Assembly (NCBI GenBank): GCA_964410965.1
Contig: CAYPIY010000011.1
Coordinates: 1 to 64,000 of the forward strand
From: JBBIRG01 sp964410965
GTDB taxonomy: Bacteria > CLD3 > SB21 > JBBIRG01
Direction of reading: 5' to 3'
DNA: 64,000 bases
Below the pieces are notes generated by a model that had not been told where the DNA came from, made no database searches, and saw nothing but the letters and a program-made list of their open reading frames with translations. Position 1 is the first letter of the stretch; every line of letters begins with the position of its first letter. Positions 26,871 through 37,000 of the stretch are shown here, one piece after another. A program made the position numbers and the translations under genes.

Positions 26871-27842
26871 TTATTCTTTACCCATTTTTCCCCGCAATAT
26901 CGACTTCGCCAGTCCGTAGCGGTAGAACGAGCCGACGGGATCGGGAATGCCTTCCAGCACGGAATCAATGTCACTTTCTTCGGTCGGCTTGATGGACGAA
27001 CAAATCGACGACAGCATTTTCGCGCCCTGGTCTTGTACACGCGAAGTCGGACCGAAACAGCCGGTGCAGGGCATGTTGCCGTTGACGCACTGAGCTTCGC
27101 ATCCTCCGCGCGTGGCCGGGCCCATGCAGACGACGCCCTGCGCGAGAAAGCATTTCGTCGCGTCCATCAGAGTCATATGCGGACGTTTGAATTCCGTATA
27201 CGCGACATCGGCCGGCTTGCTGTCCTTGCGGGGGCATTCGTCGCACAACGCGATATCCGGCGCGAGTACGGAGCCTTTCGGCGGAAGCCTGCCTTCGAGC
27301 AGCGCCATCACGGCTTCTTTCAGGAGTTTCGGCGTCGGCGCGCAGCCGGGAATGTAATATTCCACATCTACCACCTGATCTAATGAGCGGACCCGCCGGT
27401 GCATGCCGGGAAGCGTGACTTCGCGGCCCTGATCGTTAAAGCGCTCCACAGGCAGGCGATTCTCGGAATTTTCCGTCGTAGGCGATTCATCATACACATA
27501 CCGGAAAATCTGATCCCGTGAAAACTGGTTGGCCAGCGACGGAATGCCTCCGAGATGAGCGCAGGAACCGTAAGCGATGAGGAATTTGCTCTTGCGCCTC
27601 AGCAGACGCGCCATTTCAGCCTGTTCGCTGGTCCGTACGGCGCCGTTGATGAATGTCGCCGTAATGGATTGATCGTCCATTTCCTCGATGTCGCTCTTTT
27701 TGAAATCCATCGCGACCGGCCAGAAAACGATATCGATTTTGCCCGTCAGCATGAGGATATCTTCCGCGAGATCAACGATGGATTCTTCGCAGCCGCCGCA
27801 CGACGCGCACCAGTAAAATCCGATTTTAGGTTTATCCGACAT
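26871..27842 (-). CDS. mvhG: [NiFe]-hydrogenase small subunit (MvhG-like)
   Basis: This electron-transfer subunit carries iron-sulfur clusters between the NiFe site and MvhD. It has the proximal-cluster ligands CASCGGCEE, AYGSCAHLGG and PGCAPTP, and a C-terminal set with CDECPRK and CMGPATRGGCEAQC...MPCTGCFGP. It is 323 aa from the ATG at 27842. That start overlaps the end of mvhD by 11 bases, so the two are translationally coupled. There is no twin-arginine signal, so it is cytoplasmic, as expected for group 3 hydrogenases. Confidence 0.92.
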   Translation of the reverse strand: MSDKPKIGFYWCASCGGCEESIVDLAEDILMLTGKIDIVFWPVAMDFKKSDIEEMDDQSITATFINGAVRTSEQAEMARLLRRKSKFLIAYGSCAHLGGIPSLANQFSRDQIFRYVYDESPTTENSENRLPVERFNDQGREVTLPGMHRRVRSLDQVVDVEYYIPGCAPTPKLLKEAVMALLEGRLPPKGSVLAPDIALCDECPRKDSKPADVAYTEFKRPHMTLMDATKCFLAQGVVCMGPATRGGCEAQCVNGNMPCTGCFGPTSRVQDQGAKMLSSICSSIKPTEESDIDSVLEGIPDPVGSFYRYGLAKSILRGKMGKE

Positions 27843-28335
27843 GGCTGTGCGCCTCCTTTCCGGACGATTGTTGTTCGATATGTTCGAGTTCCTTATCGAG
27901 TTCATCGAATTGCTTGGGAAGCCCGAGCGGCCCGAGCGCTTTGACCTGCACGACCATTTCGTTGATCACGGATTTGACTTTGTCGCCTTCCGACGCGGAA
28001 ATCCACTCCAAGCGGAACCGCTCTTCCTCGATGCCCATGTCCCTGAGCATACGGTTCAGCAGGCGCACGCGGCGCAATAATTTGTAATTGCCTTCGGAAT
28101 AATGGCAGTCGCCGGGATGACATCCGCCGATCAGCACGCCGTCGGCGCCTTTGGCGAACGCGGTCATGATGAACTGCGGATCGACTCTTCCCGAGCACAT
28201 GATGCGCACGATTCGTACGTTCGGCGCGTGACGGAGGCGGGAGACGCCCGCAAGATCCGCCGCGGTGTAGGTGCACCAGTTGCAGAAGAACGCGACGATC
28301 ACGGGTTCCCAGTTCGGATTCGGATTAGCGGACAT
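27832..28335 (-). CDS. mvhD: Hydrogenase/Hdr-linking iron-sulfur subunit (MvhD/FlpD family)
   Basis: This 167-aa protein carries a [2Fe-2S]-type cluster and links the hydrogenase to HdrA. Conserved cysteines are seen in FFCNWCTYTAAD, RIMCSGRVDP and GGCHPGDCHYSEGN, which are family hallmarks. The acidic, Lys-rich C-terminal tail is variable in the family. Its start overlaps the end of hdrA by 11 bases and its end overlaps mvhG by 11, showing tight coupling. Confidence 0.92.
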   Translation of the reverse strand: MSANPNPNWEPVIVAFFCNWCTYTAADLAGVSRLRHAPNVRIVRIMCSGRVDPQFIMTAFAKGADGVLIGGCHPGDCHYSEGNYKLLRRVRLLNRMLRDMGIEEERFRLEWISASEGDKVKSVINEMVVQVKALGPLGLPKQFDELDKELEHIEQQSSGKEAHSHVG

Positions 28336-30355
28336 GATTCACCTCCATCGATTGGGAGTAGGAAAAATCGAATTTGAGCAGACCGTCGATTTCGCTGAAG
28401 ATTTCCTCGTCCTCGAACAGGTTCTGGACGATCGATCCCGACGGACACGCGGCTACGCAGGTTCCGCAGCCTTTGCACAGAGCCTCGTTGATGACGGCTT
28501 TTTTCTTGGCATCATCGAATGTGATCGCGGTGTAAGGGCATAAAGGCAGGCAGGACTTGCATCCGGAGCAGTCTTCCTCGCGGATATAAGCGGTGTTAGG
28601 TTCAAGTTCCACATGTCCGGCGCTGATCAGCGACAACGCTTCCGCGGCCGCCGCTCCGGCCTGGGCGACCGTATCGGGAATGTCCCTCGGTCCCTGGCAT
28701 CCGCCGGCGATGAAGATGCCGTCGGTGAACGTGTTGACCGGCGCGAGTTTCGGATGCCGTTCGAGGAAGAATCCTTCCGTCGAACATGAAATATTGAATA
28801 ACCGCCGGACGTCCTGCGCGTCATGATGCGGTTCGAGCCCGACGGCAAGCACGACCATGTCCACGGGAATTCTCCGAACGGCGCCGATCATCGTGTCTTC
28901 CACACGGATGACGAGTTTGCCGGCTTCCGCCTGCGACAGCGACCAGTCGGTCACTTCCGCGACGCGCCCGCGGATAAAATGAACGCCTTCCTTGAGAAGT
29001 TTATCGTAAAATTCCTCGTACCCTTTACCGGGCGTACGCATGTCAATGTAAAAATTATACACTTCCGCGTGCGTGTGTTCCCTGATCAGATGCGCAAGTT
29101 TCAGCGAGTACATACAGCAGACGCGCGAACACCAACGATTGGTCTTCTCGTCGCGGGAACCGACGCAATGGATGATGCCGACAGTCTTCGGATGATTGCC
29201 GTCACGGGTGAGGACTTCGCCGCCCGTCGGGCCGGACGCGTTCACGAGACGCTCGACTTCGAGAGAGGTGTACACATTCGGGTATTTGCCGTAACCGTAT
29301 TCCGGAAGACGTTTTGCGTCGAACGGCTGGAAACCGGTAGAGAGAATGATCGTGCCGACTTCGACCTCCTGGAATTTTTCTTTCTGCTGGAAATCGAACG
29401 CCTTGCGGTCGCACGCTTCCACGCAGGTCTGCTTGCATTTTCCGGTTTTCAGCTGGATGCAGGTTTCCGGATCGACGAGAACAACCTGCGGCGTGGCCTG
29501 CGGAAAGGGTATGTACACGGGTTTGCGTTTGCCGAGACCCTGGTTGAACTCATCGGGATATTTCGCCTCCTTATACACGCACTGGTCGATGCAGGCCATG
29601 CAACCCACGCACAGGTCCTCGACGATGTAACGCGGCTTGTGCTTTACGGTGACTTTATAATTGCCTACGTAACCTTCCACTTTTTCGATTTCAGAATACG
29701 TCCACAGCGTGATATTCGGATGCGATTTCACGGATGACATTTTCGGCGTCAGGATGCACGCCGCGCAATCGAGCGTGGGGAATGTTTTATCGAACATCGC
29801 CATATGCCCGCCGATCGTGGCTTCACGTTCAACCAGAAATACTTTCTTGCCGGCATTGGCGATAGTCAGCGCCGCGTGAATGCCCGCGATTCCTCCGCCG
29901 ACGATGAGGACGTCAGGATTGACCGGAACCGATTTCTTTTCCAGCGGCTTGTGGAACCACACGCGCTGGATGGCCGCGCGCGCGAGGTCTTTCGCTTTAT
30001 CCGTCGCCGCTTCTTTGTTTTCATGAACCCATGATACGTTCTCGCGGATATTCACCATGTGGAAATAGAACGGGTTCAGCCCGCCTTTTTCCAGGGCGCT
30101 GCGGAACGTGTGTTCATGAAGGAGCGGCGAACACGACGCGACGACGATACGGTTCAGATTGTGTTCTTTGATATCGGACTGGATCAGTTCCTGGCCGGGA
30201 TCGGAGCACATGTATTTGTACTCGCGGGAGATCACCACGCCGGGCATTGTTTTAACGTATTCCGCAACCGACGCGACATCCACCACGCTGGCGATGTTGT
30301 GCCCGCAATGGCAGACGTAAAAACCGATCCGGGGAGATTTGGTGTTGTTAGACAT
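28325..30355 (-). CDS. hdrA: Heterodisulfide reductase-type FAD iron-sulfur subunit HdrA
   Basis: At 676 aa this is the flavin-bifurcating core. An N-terminal cluster region (VCHCGHNIA) is followed by an FAD-binding Rossmann motif (VLIVGGGIAGIHAAL), the conserved LDCAACILTPKM, an internal cluster motif (CVGCMACIDQC), further cysteines (GKCKQTCVEAC), and two C-terminal ferredoxin motifs (CSGCKSCLPLCP and CKGCGTCVAACP). In methanogens HdrA splits H2 electrons between ferredoxin and a heterodisulfide. In bacteria the final acceptor is usually unknown. AAGGAGG precedes the ATG. It overlaps hdrB by 8 bases. Confidence 0.93.
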   Translation of the reverse strand: MSNNTKSPRIGFYVCHCGHNIASVVDVASVAEYVKTMPGVVISREYKYMCSDPGQELIQSDIKEHNLNRIVVASCSPLLHEHTFRSALEKGGLNPFYFHMVNIRENVSWVHENKEAATDKAKDLARAAIQRVWFHKPLEKKSVPVNPDVLIVGGGIAGIHAALTIANAGKKVFLVEREATIGGHMAMFDKTFPTLDCAACILTPKMSSVKSHPNITLWTYSEIEKVEGYVGNYKVTVKHKPRYIVEDLCVGCMACIDQCVYKEAKYPDEFNQGLGKRKPVYIPFPQATPQVVLVDPETCIQLKTGKCKQTCVEACDRKAFDFQQKEKFQEVEVGTIILSTGFQPFDAKRLPEYGYGKYPNVYTSLEVERLVNASGPTGGEVLTRDGNHPKTVGIIHCVGSRDEKTNRWCSRVCCMYSLKLAHLIREHTHAEVYNFYIDMRTPGKGYEEFYDKLLKEGVHFIRGRVAEVTDWSLSQAEAGKLVIRVEDTMIGAVRRIPVDMVVLAVGLEPHHDAQDVRRLFNISCSTEGFFLERHPKLAPVNTFTDGIFIAGGCQGPRDIPDTVAQAGAAAAEALSLISAGHVELEPNTAYIREEDCSGCKSCLPLCPYTAITFDDAKKKAVINEALCKGCGTCVAACPSGSIVQNLFEDEEIFSEIDGLLKFDFSYSQSMEVNHVR

Positions 30356-31250
30356 AAACGGGCTTACCTCCTTGTCCTGACTTGGTTTTGAACGCCGGTT
30401 TGACGAACAGCCGTTTCACGCCGAGTTCTGTTTCGGGAAGGCCGAGCGCGATGCCGAACAACTGCGAGAAAAACATCACCGGGATATCGATCTTGTGGCC
30501 GAACGCTTTGGTCATTTTCGACTGGTAGCATTCGAGATTGAACTGGCAGAGCGGGCATGACGTGATGACCACGTCGGCGTGATGCTGCTGGGCTTCGTGA
30601 AGGATGATGTAGCTTAAGCGAAGGCCGACTTCGGGAATGGTGCCTGTTAAACTGGCGCCGCAGCAGCGGGTTTTCAGCGACCAGTCCACAGGCTGTCCGC
30701 CGAGCGCCTGTACGATTTTGTCCATCGTCATCGGGTTGCGGTTATTGTCGAAGGATTCGAACGGACGAACGGTCTGGCATCCGTAATACGACGCGGCGCG
30801 CAGGCCTTTCAGCGGATTTTTGATTGCCTTGCCAAGTTTATCAATGCCGTAATCGTTCACGAGTACATCGAGCGGATGGCGGATCTTCACGCGGTTTTCG
30901 AATTTCAGTCCGGCTTCGCTCAGCGCCTTACGGATCGTGGCGCCGATTTCCTTATGCGTGTTCATATAATTGATGGTTTTCAGCAGAACCATGAAGCATG
31001 CGCTGCACGGCGCAATAATATGAACTTCCTGTTCGTCCTTGAATTGTTTCTCCGCTAGCGCGAGGTTTCTTGCGGCGATGGCGAACGCCTTGCATTCATC
31101 CACCGCCATGTAGGCTGTGGCTCCGCAGCAGTTCCAGTCCTCGATTTCGGTGAGTGAGATGTTCAGCGCTTTAAAAACGGCGAGAATGGATTCTTCGTAC
31201 GCGCGGCCGGTGCTTTTCAGCGAACAGCCGGGATAATATAAATATTTCAT
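30348..31250 (-). CDS. hdrB: Heterodisulfide reductase-type subunit HdrB
   Basis: This 300-aa protein has two complete CCG cysteine motifs: PGCSL...NCCGA...APCSAC in the first half and YYGCQ...TRCCGA...TSCPLC in the second. In characterised HdrB these bind two non-cubane [4Fe-4S] clusters that reduce the disulfide. Since both sets are intact, a disulfide-type substrate is plausible. It begins one base after the hdrC stop. Confidence 0.92.
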   Translation of the reverse strand: MKYLYYPGCSLKSTGRAYEESILAVFKALNISLTEIEDWNCCGATAYMAVDECKAFAIAARNLALAEKQFKDEQEVHIIAPCSACFMVLLKTINYMNTHKEIGATIRKALSEAGLKFENRVKIRHPLDVLVNDYGIDKLGKAIKNPLKGLRAASYYGCQTVRPFESFDNNRNPMTMDKIVQALGGQPVDWSLKTRCCGASLTGTIPEVGLRLSYIILHEAQQHHADVVITSCPLCQFNLECYQSKMTKAFGHKIDIPVMFFSQLFGIALGLPETELGVKRLFVKPAFKTKSGQGGKPVYV

Positions 31251-31251
31251 G

Positions 31252-31890
31252 TTACTTCGCCTCCTTCTGCCGGTCGAGCGCTGCCAGCAAAGCTTTCAGC
31301 GACTTCCGGTCTTTGATGCGTTCGGATTTCATGGATATGCGGCCGGTAAAAAATAATTTCATGCCGAGCATCATATTGCCGAAGGCCTTGAACGGATTGG
31401 TTCCGAGAAAAACTTTCATCATCAGCTTGCCTTCGCTGCTCCGGCCGTCTTTCATGACCTGGTTAAAGAACGCGTTGGCGAGCACCGGCGTGGGAAAGCG
31501 TTTCGGGTACACGCCTTTTTCGATAGCCTCCCGTTTGATCGCGTACATCACGTCGGTGATCTTGATGCCGCGCGGGCAGTCGCAGGTGCAGGCGTAGCAA
31601 GACGCGCAGAGCCAGACCGTCTGGCTGTTCAGCACTTCGGCGCGGAATCCTTCCCGCACCATCGCGATAATGCGCCTCGGGGTGTAGTCCATGTAATGGC
31701 TCACCGGGCAGGTTCCGCTGCACGTGCCGCACTGTATGCAGGAATAAAATTTTTCGCCGTGCGCCAGTTCCGCGATCCGGTCGGGAAAGGTATGGTCGAG
31801 TTCCTCCTCATACTTGATACGCCTCCGGACGTCAATTTCGCCGGGCGACGCGCTGACGGGAACATTCGGCCTGATGGTGGTGGGTTCCAT
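31252..31890 (-). CDS. hdrC: Heterodisulfide reductase-type subunit HdrC
   Basis: This 212-aa ferredoxin-like subunit passes electrons from HdrA to HdrB. It has two [4Fe-4S] motifs, CIQCGTCSGTCP and CASCYACTCDCP, separated by about 40 residues, and a helical, basic C-terminal extension. It is the first gene of the hdrCBA-mvhDGA operon. There is no membrane helix, so the complex is soluble. Confidence 0.92.
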   Translation of the reverse strand: MEPTTIRPNVPVSASPGEIDVRRRIKYEEELDHTFPDRIAELAHGEKFYSCIQCGTCSGTCPVSHYMDYTPRRIIAMVREGFRAEVLNSQTVWLCASCYACTCDCPRGIKITDVMYAIKREAIEKGVYPKRFPTPVLANAFFNQVMKDGRSSEGKLMMKVFLGTNPFKAFGNMMLGMKLFFTGRISMKSERIKDRKSLKALLAALDRQKEAK

Positions 31891-32095
31891 GCGTTTGCCT
31901 TGGGTTATGGTAAAAAGATCAAACAGAAATCAGTTGACGTTCAAAACCAGCCTGAAAACAAGAAAACTGTATTGTAATAAAGAACGGAAACAAAACGTAA
32001 GTAAAACGCTCAGCCCGAAAGGACTGAAAGACAGGAAAATATATCATTTTCCATCAGATAAAAAAATGATATTTGTCATAATTTGAGAAAACCCC

Positions 32096-32240
32096 GGAAC
32101 ACGGATCAAAAGGATTTACACGGATTTGCACTTATAAACACAGATTAAATCTATGGGATGCTTTTCTTCAAATTTTTTATTTTCTTCATGGTAAATATTT
32201 TTCTTCGTGACAATCCGTCCAATCCTGATATTCGTGTTCC
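32096..32240. repeat. Palindromic ACACGGAT-block repeat (copy 2)
   Basis: The element starts with GGAACACGGAT and ends with the near-complement ATTCGTGTTCC, with inner blocks TTACACGGATTTGCAC and GTGACAATCCGTCC. It lies upstream of the two tandem CsgG-like/T9SS pairs, whose far end is marked by copies 3-5. Confidence 0.8.
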
Positions 32241-32347
32241 GCACAGGTGTAATTTTTCATTGCTTAAGCGGAATTTTGTGATTAAATTATATCAGGATTT
32301 CTGAGAGATTCCCATATGAATACAAACGGAAGAACGGGTTGATGAAA

Positions 32348-32367
32348 AGTTATTGAAAGCAATAACT
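32348..32367 (+). promoter_or_regulatory. Hairpin in the leader of the CsgG-like operon
   Basis: A perfect 8-bp stem, AGTTATTG / CAATAACT, with loop AAAG lies about 50 bases before the start codon. It could be an operator or a 5' leader hairpin. There is no T-run, so it is not a terminator. Confidence 0.4.
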
Positions 32368-32417
32368 GATGGAAATTCATTTAATTTTCTGAACTGAATT
32401 TAATCCGGAGGGCGATG

Positions 32418-33908
32418 ATGCAAAGATATTTTATCATTCTTTTGCTGGGAATGGTGTTTTCCGCCCATACCCAGGAACCGAAAAAATCCATCGCGGTGCT
32501 TGAATTCCAGTCGAGCGGCGGGCTGGAAAAAAGTGAACTGCAGGCTTTGACCAACCGGTTCCGCGGGATCATGGTCCAGACCAGCGCTTTCGAGGTGGTA
32601 GAGCGCGAAAAAATGGGCGAGATCCTGAAGGAGCAGGACTTCGCCGTATCCGACCAGTGCAACACTTCCGAATGCGCCGTGCAGATCGGGCAACTGCTCG
32701 GCGTGCGGTTCATGATCGCGGGCGACATCGGCAAAGTCGGGCAGATGTACACCATCGACCTGCGCATGGTGGATGTCAGTTCGGGCAAGATCGTCCAGAC
32801 CAAGTCGGAGGATTACCGCGGCGAGGTGGAAGGCCTGCTGGGCGTCATGCGCACCATCGCGAACAGTTTCGCCGGTCGGGATGATAAAGCCGCTGCTGTC
32901 ACGGATGTGGGCGACATTTACATTATCTCCTCACCCTCCAAAGCGGCGATTTATCTCGACGGAAAGCTGACGGAATGGACAACACCGAAACTGCTCGAAG
33001 GCATTCCCGCCGGAAAGCACACCATTGAGGTCCGCAGCGGCGAACTGCTGGCAAAAAAGGAAATCGACCTGAAAAAGGGCGCGATCGAGAACCTTGACCT
33101 GAAATTGGCCAAACTCGCCATTGCCGTCAAAGTTACATCGGAGCCCCAAGAGGCTGAAATCTACGTGAACGGCGAATTATCCGGCACGACGCCGACCGTG
33201 ATCAATATTCCGGTAGGGACGCACACCGTCATATTCAGAAAGAATGGCTATCAGGATTATTCGGAAAGCCTGACCGTGAAGGAAGGCGAAACGGCGAAAA
33301 GCGTAAAGGGTACATTAAAGAAAATCCATAAGGTCACCGTCACCACCGAATACCCGAAAGAAGCGAAGGTGCGTACCGTTGACGTGCTGGTGAATGATGA
33401 ATCCGCCGGCAGCGGTACGAAAGTGGATTTATCCCTGCCCGAAGGCAAGCTGATTATCAAGGTTCGCACGAACAGCGCCGACCTGACGGAATTCTCGCAG
33501 GCGGTGAACCTGACCGGAGACCTGACGGTGAACGCAAAACTCGTTTTCACCGACCAGTACATCGCCGCCCAGAAGGATATAGAGCTGAAAAAGAAAAATG
33601 AACTGGATCAATTAGCTCTGCAGAAAGAAATGGAGCGCAAAGCCAAAGAGGACAAGGAAAAGGAACAGCTCGCCTTAAAACAGGAAATGGAACGCGAGGC
33701 GAAAGAAGCGAAAGAGGCTAAGGAAAAGCTTGAAAAAGAAGCGCGCGAAAAGAAAACCGCCCAGGCGTCCGGAAAATCGAACATGAAATGGTACATCATC
33801 GGCGGAGCGGTGATCGCGGGCGGAGGCGCCGCGGCGGTTTTATTAGGAGGAAAAAAAGGCGGCGGAGGCGGCGGACCCGACCGGATCAGCGATCCGTGGT
33901 GGCCGTGA
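32418..33908 (+). CDS. CsgG-like protein with PEGA domains, coiled coil and C-terminal membrane helix
   Basis: This 496-aa protein has: signal peptide (residues about 1-19, no lipobox); CsgG-like domain (about 22-150; IAVLEFQSSGG, the Cys pair in SDQCNTSECAVQIGQ, AGDIGKVGQMYTIDLRM); two PEGA domains (about 165-230 with IPAGKHTIEV and 235-300 with IPVGTHTVIF) and a diverged third strand-rich unit; a charged coiled coil (about 385-450); then SNMKWYIIGGAVIAGGG, a Gly-rich tail and a final DPWWP. GGAGGG lies 5 bases before this ATG; another ATG three bases earlier is too close to it. It precedes the 2659-aa T9SS gene by 119 bp, and the CsgG domain is nearly identical to that at 42130. A periplasmic scaffold or export accessory is inferred. 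Confidence 0.83.
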   Translation: MQRYFIILLLGMVFSAHTQEPKKSIAVLEFQSSGGLEKSELQALTNRFRGIMVQTSAFEVVEREKMGEILKEQDFAVSDQCNTSECAVQIGQLLGVRFMIAGDIGKVGQMYTIDLRMVDVSSGKIVQTKSEDYRGEVEGLLGVMRTIANSFAGRDDKAAAVTDVGDIYIISSPSKAAIYLDGKLTEWTTPKLLEGIPAGKHTIEVRSGELLAKKEIDLKKGAIENLDLKLAKLAIAVKVTSEPQEAEIYVNGELSGTTPTVINIPVGTHTVIFRKNGYQDYSESLTVKEGETAKSVKGTLKKIHKVTVTTEYPKEAKVRTVDVLVNDESAGSGTKVDLSLPEGKLIIKVRTNSADLTEFSQAVNLTGDLTVNAKLVFTDQYIAAQKDIELKKKNELDQLALQKEMERKAKEDKEKEQLALKQEMEREAKEAKEAKEKLEKEAREKKTAQASGKSNMKWYIIGGAVIAGGGAAAVLLGGKKGGGGGGPDRISDPWWP

Positions 33909-33909
33909 T

Positions 33910-33942
33910 AAAAGTTAAACATCTTAAAGAAGTTTAACTTTT
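33910..33942 (+). promoter_or_regulatory. Inter-cistronic hairpin between CsgG-like and T9SS genes
   Basis: A perfect 11-bp stem (AAAAGTTAAAC / GTTTAACTTTT) with an 11-base loop starts two bases after the CsgG-like stop codon. The stem is AT-rich with only TTTT at its end, so it may be a weak attenuator that lowers expression of the giant gene relative to its partner. Confidence 0.5.
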
Positions 33943-34027
33943 ATTAAGTAATAAGTAAGTAAGAGAAAATATGTTATGTTAATAAACACATAAACCAATA
34001 AACCATATTTTTTTTAGGATAAATACC

Positions 34028-37000
34028 ATGAAATGCATATTCTACTTTATATTTATTTTAATTTGTTCATTGTACCCCGCTCAAGCACAACTTACATGGA
34101 CACCTATAAATAGCGGATTGACTGATACAATAATAAATACTATTTATATTAATGGGTCTGATATTTTTGTGGGCACAGTAAATGGTGGCGTCTTTTTATC
34201 AACTAATAATGGACAGAGTTGGACTCAGAAGAGTAGTGGTTTAACTGAGTTATCCGTGTATTCTATTGCCAGTAGCGGCTCTAATCTTTTTGCTGCTACG
34301 ATGGGAGGCGGCGTTTTTTTATCTACCAATAATGGGACGAATTGGACAGCGGTAAATAATGGCTTAACTAGTATATTAGCATATTCATTAGTCATCAAAG
34401 GACCAAATGTAATGGTGGGAACTTATGACGCTGGTGTTTTCCTTACCACAAATAACGGAACGAACTGGACCGCAGTAAATTCCGGATTAAATACAAACAT
34501 TAGATATCTAAATATTTGTGATTCTAATATTTTTGCTGGTACGGAGAGCCATGGCGTTTACTTGTCCACTAACTACGGAACTAACTGGACCGCTGTGAAT
34601 AATGGATTGCCTGGTCTATGGGTCCAAGGCTTAACTAGCAGCGGTACCAATGTGTTTACGGCTATAGAAACCCAAGGCGTATTTTTATCAACTGATAATG
34701 GGACAAATTGGATTGCTAAGAATAACGGTTTGACTGATTTATATGTTTACTATGCATTATCCAGCAGAGGTTCAAATATACTAGTGCATACTCAATATGA
34801 CGGTGTATTTTTATCAACTAATAACGGCGCAAGCTGGACAGCACAAAATAACGGGTTACCAGATAAAGATGTTAAATTTTTTGCTATAAGCGATTCAAAT
34901 GTTTTTGCTGGTACCTATGGTGGAGGCATCTTCAAAGCATTGGCTCCCATTCCTACAGCCCCGTCGAATTTAACGGCAACAACTTATTCATCAACCCGAA
35001 TTAATTTATCATGGTCTGCCAGCCTGAACAATCCGCAAAGGTATCGTATATACCGCTCGTTGTCATCAGGTTCCGGCTTCACGCAGATCGACTCTGTTAC
35101 AGCTCCTACCGTAACTTACAATAATACGTCGGGCCTCAGCCCCGCGACAACTTATTATTATAAGATATATGGCGTTAACTCGTGGGGTTCATCTTCATCA
35201 TCCAATGAAGCGAATGCCAAAACATTCGCGCCCGGATGGTCATTGCAAACCTCCGGAATTTCCGGAGCACTGTACAGCGTCAAAGCGGTTTCCAGTACGG
35301 TTGCGTGGGCATCCGGTCAGGGAAAAGTATTCCGCACAACCAACGGCGGAATTACCTGGAACGATGTCGGCGGAAGCACATTTAATATGTATAACGTTGA
35401 GAGTATAACGGCACTGGACGCTCAAACAGCGTTTGCCGCCTATACATCAACCGGAACATTTGTTTACAGGACGACTAACGGAGGTTCCAGCTGGCAACAG
35501 GTTTTCACGCAGTCTGATCCCGGGTATATTAATGGCATTCATATGTACGACCCCGTCAACGGAATTGCCTACGGCGATCCGGTGGCGGGCAAATGGACCA
35601 TCCTAAAAACAACGAACGGAGGCGCTTCCTGGTTTCATATTCCTAACGAGCCAACCTCATTAACCGGTGAGATGGGATACCCTAACACATTGGTGACGAT
35701 TAGTAATAGTCACATCTGGTTCGGAACCAATAAAAGCCGGGTTTTCTATTCAACCGATAAAGGCAACACATGGGCGACCGGAAGCACTTCATTTGTAAAT
35801 TCCTACGGTCTTCATTTTCTAAGCACGTCCATCGGCGTTGTAACCGGTCAAAACGCCGCACGTTCAACGAACGGAGGGGTATCTTGGACTGACATAATGT
35901 CAATGCCCGGCTCCGCTGATATGTACAGTGCCGGCGGAGTCAGAACGAACGACTTCTGGGTTGGCCGCGGAAATAAGATTAACCGAAGCACCGATCAGGG
36001 CGGGACGTGGTATACCGAATGTACCTTTTCTGAATACATGCTGGCTATGGATTTCATCACCATCGGGCCCCGCTCTTCAGGCTGGGTTGTCGGTTATAAC
36101 GGAACCATTGCCGCTTATACAGACAGCGTCGGCGTTTTGGCGGACGAACCGGCTGCGTCCCCTACTAATATGGTATTTTCTAATGTTCAAACCGATTCCA
36201 TGCGTGTGAGTTTCACCGCAGCTGCGGGAACCCCGGGCGCATCAGGGTACATAGTGATCCGAAGCGCGGGTTCAGCAGTGACCGCGGTTCCTTCGGACGG
36301 AATATCCTACTATACCGGTCAGGTTATTGGCAGTGATACCGTGACCTATGTGGGTTCCGCAACTACATTTCCGGAAACCGGACTTATGCCGGTTACCAAT
36401 TACTATTATAAAATATTTTCATTCAACGGATCCGCGAATCTTGTTAATTACCTTACTTCATCTTCGCTTTCAGGTAATTGCTATACACTTTCCGCGGAAC
36501 CCGCTTCCCAGCCTTCTAATCTGGTTTTCAGCAATGTAAAAACCGATTCCATGCGAATCAGTTTCACGGCAGCGACCGGAAACCCTTCCGGATACATCGC
36601 CATCCGGAGCGCCGGAACTCAGCCGGTGTCCGATCCGGTGGACGGCACAAGTTATACTGCCGGACAAACCATCGGCAGCGATACTGTAGCCTATGTCGGT
36701 TCTGCAGCAACATTCTGGAGTGCCGGACTGGCAGTATCAACCCGATATCACTATAGGATATACTCGTACAACGGAAGCGCGAACACAACAAATTATCTGA
36801 CCGACTATCCCTTCCCGCTTTCCGGATACCGCAGCACATTGGCCGTGGAACCCGCCGCCCAGCCAACGAACTTATTGTTCACATCAGTGGTCAGCGATTC
36901 GGTCTCGATTTCCTTCCAGGCGGCCGCCGGAGCGACCGGTTACATCACACTCCGGAGGGCGAATCAACCGGTAACAGATACTCCCCAGGACGGTATTTCA

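Larger units (their letters stand above)
31891..32417. other. Divergent intergenic region with palindromic element and hairpins
   Basis: About 520 bases separate hdrC (minus) from the CsgG-like gene (plus). I see no gene. The region holds the ACACGGAT-type element at 32096-32240, a perfect small hairpin at 32348-32367 and the inverted pair AAATTCA (32373-32379) / TGAATTT (32395-32401) just before the ribosome binding site of the downstream gene. Confidence 0.6.
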
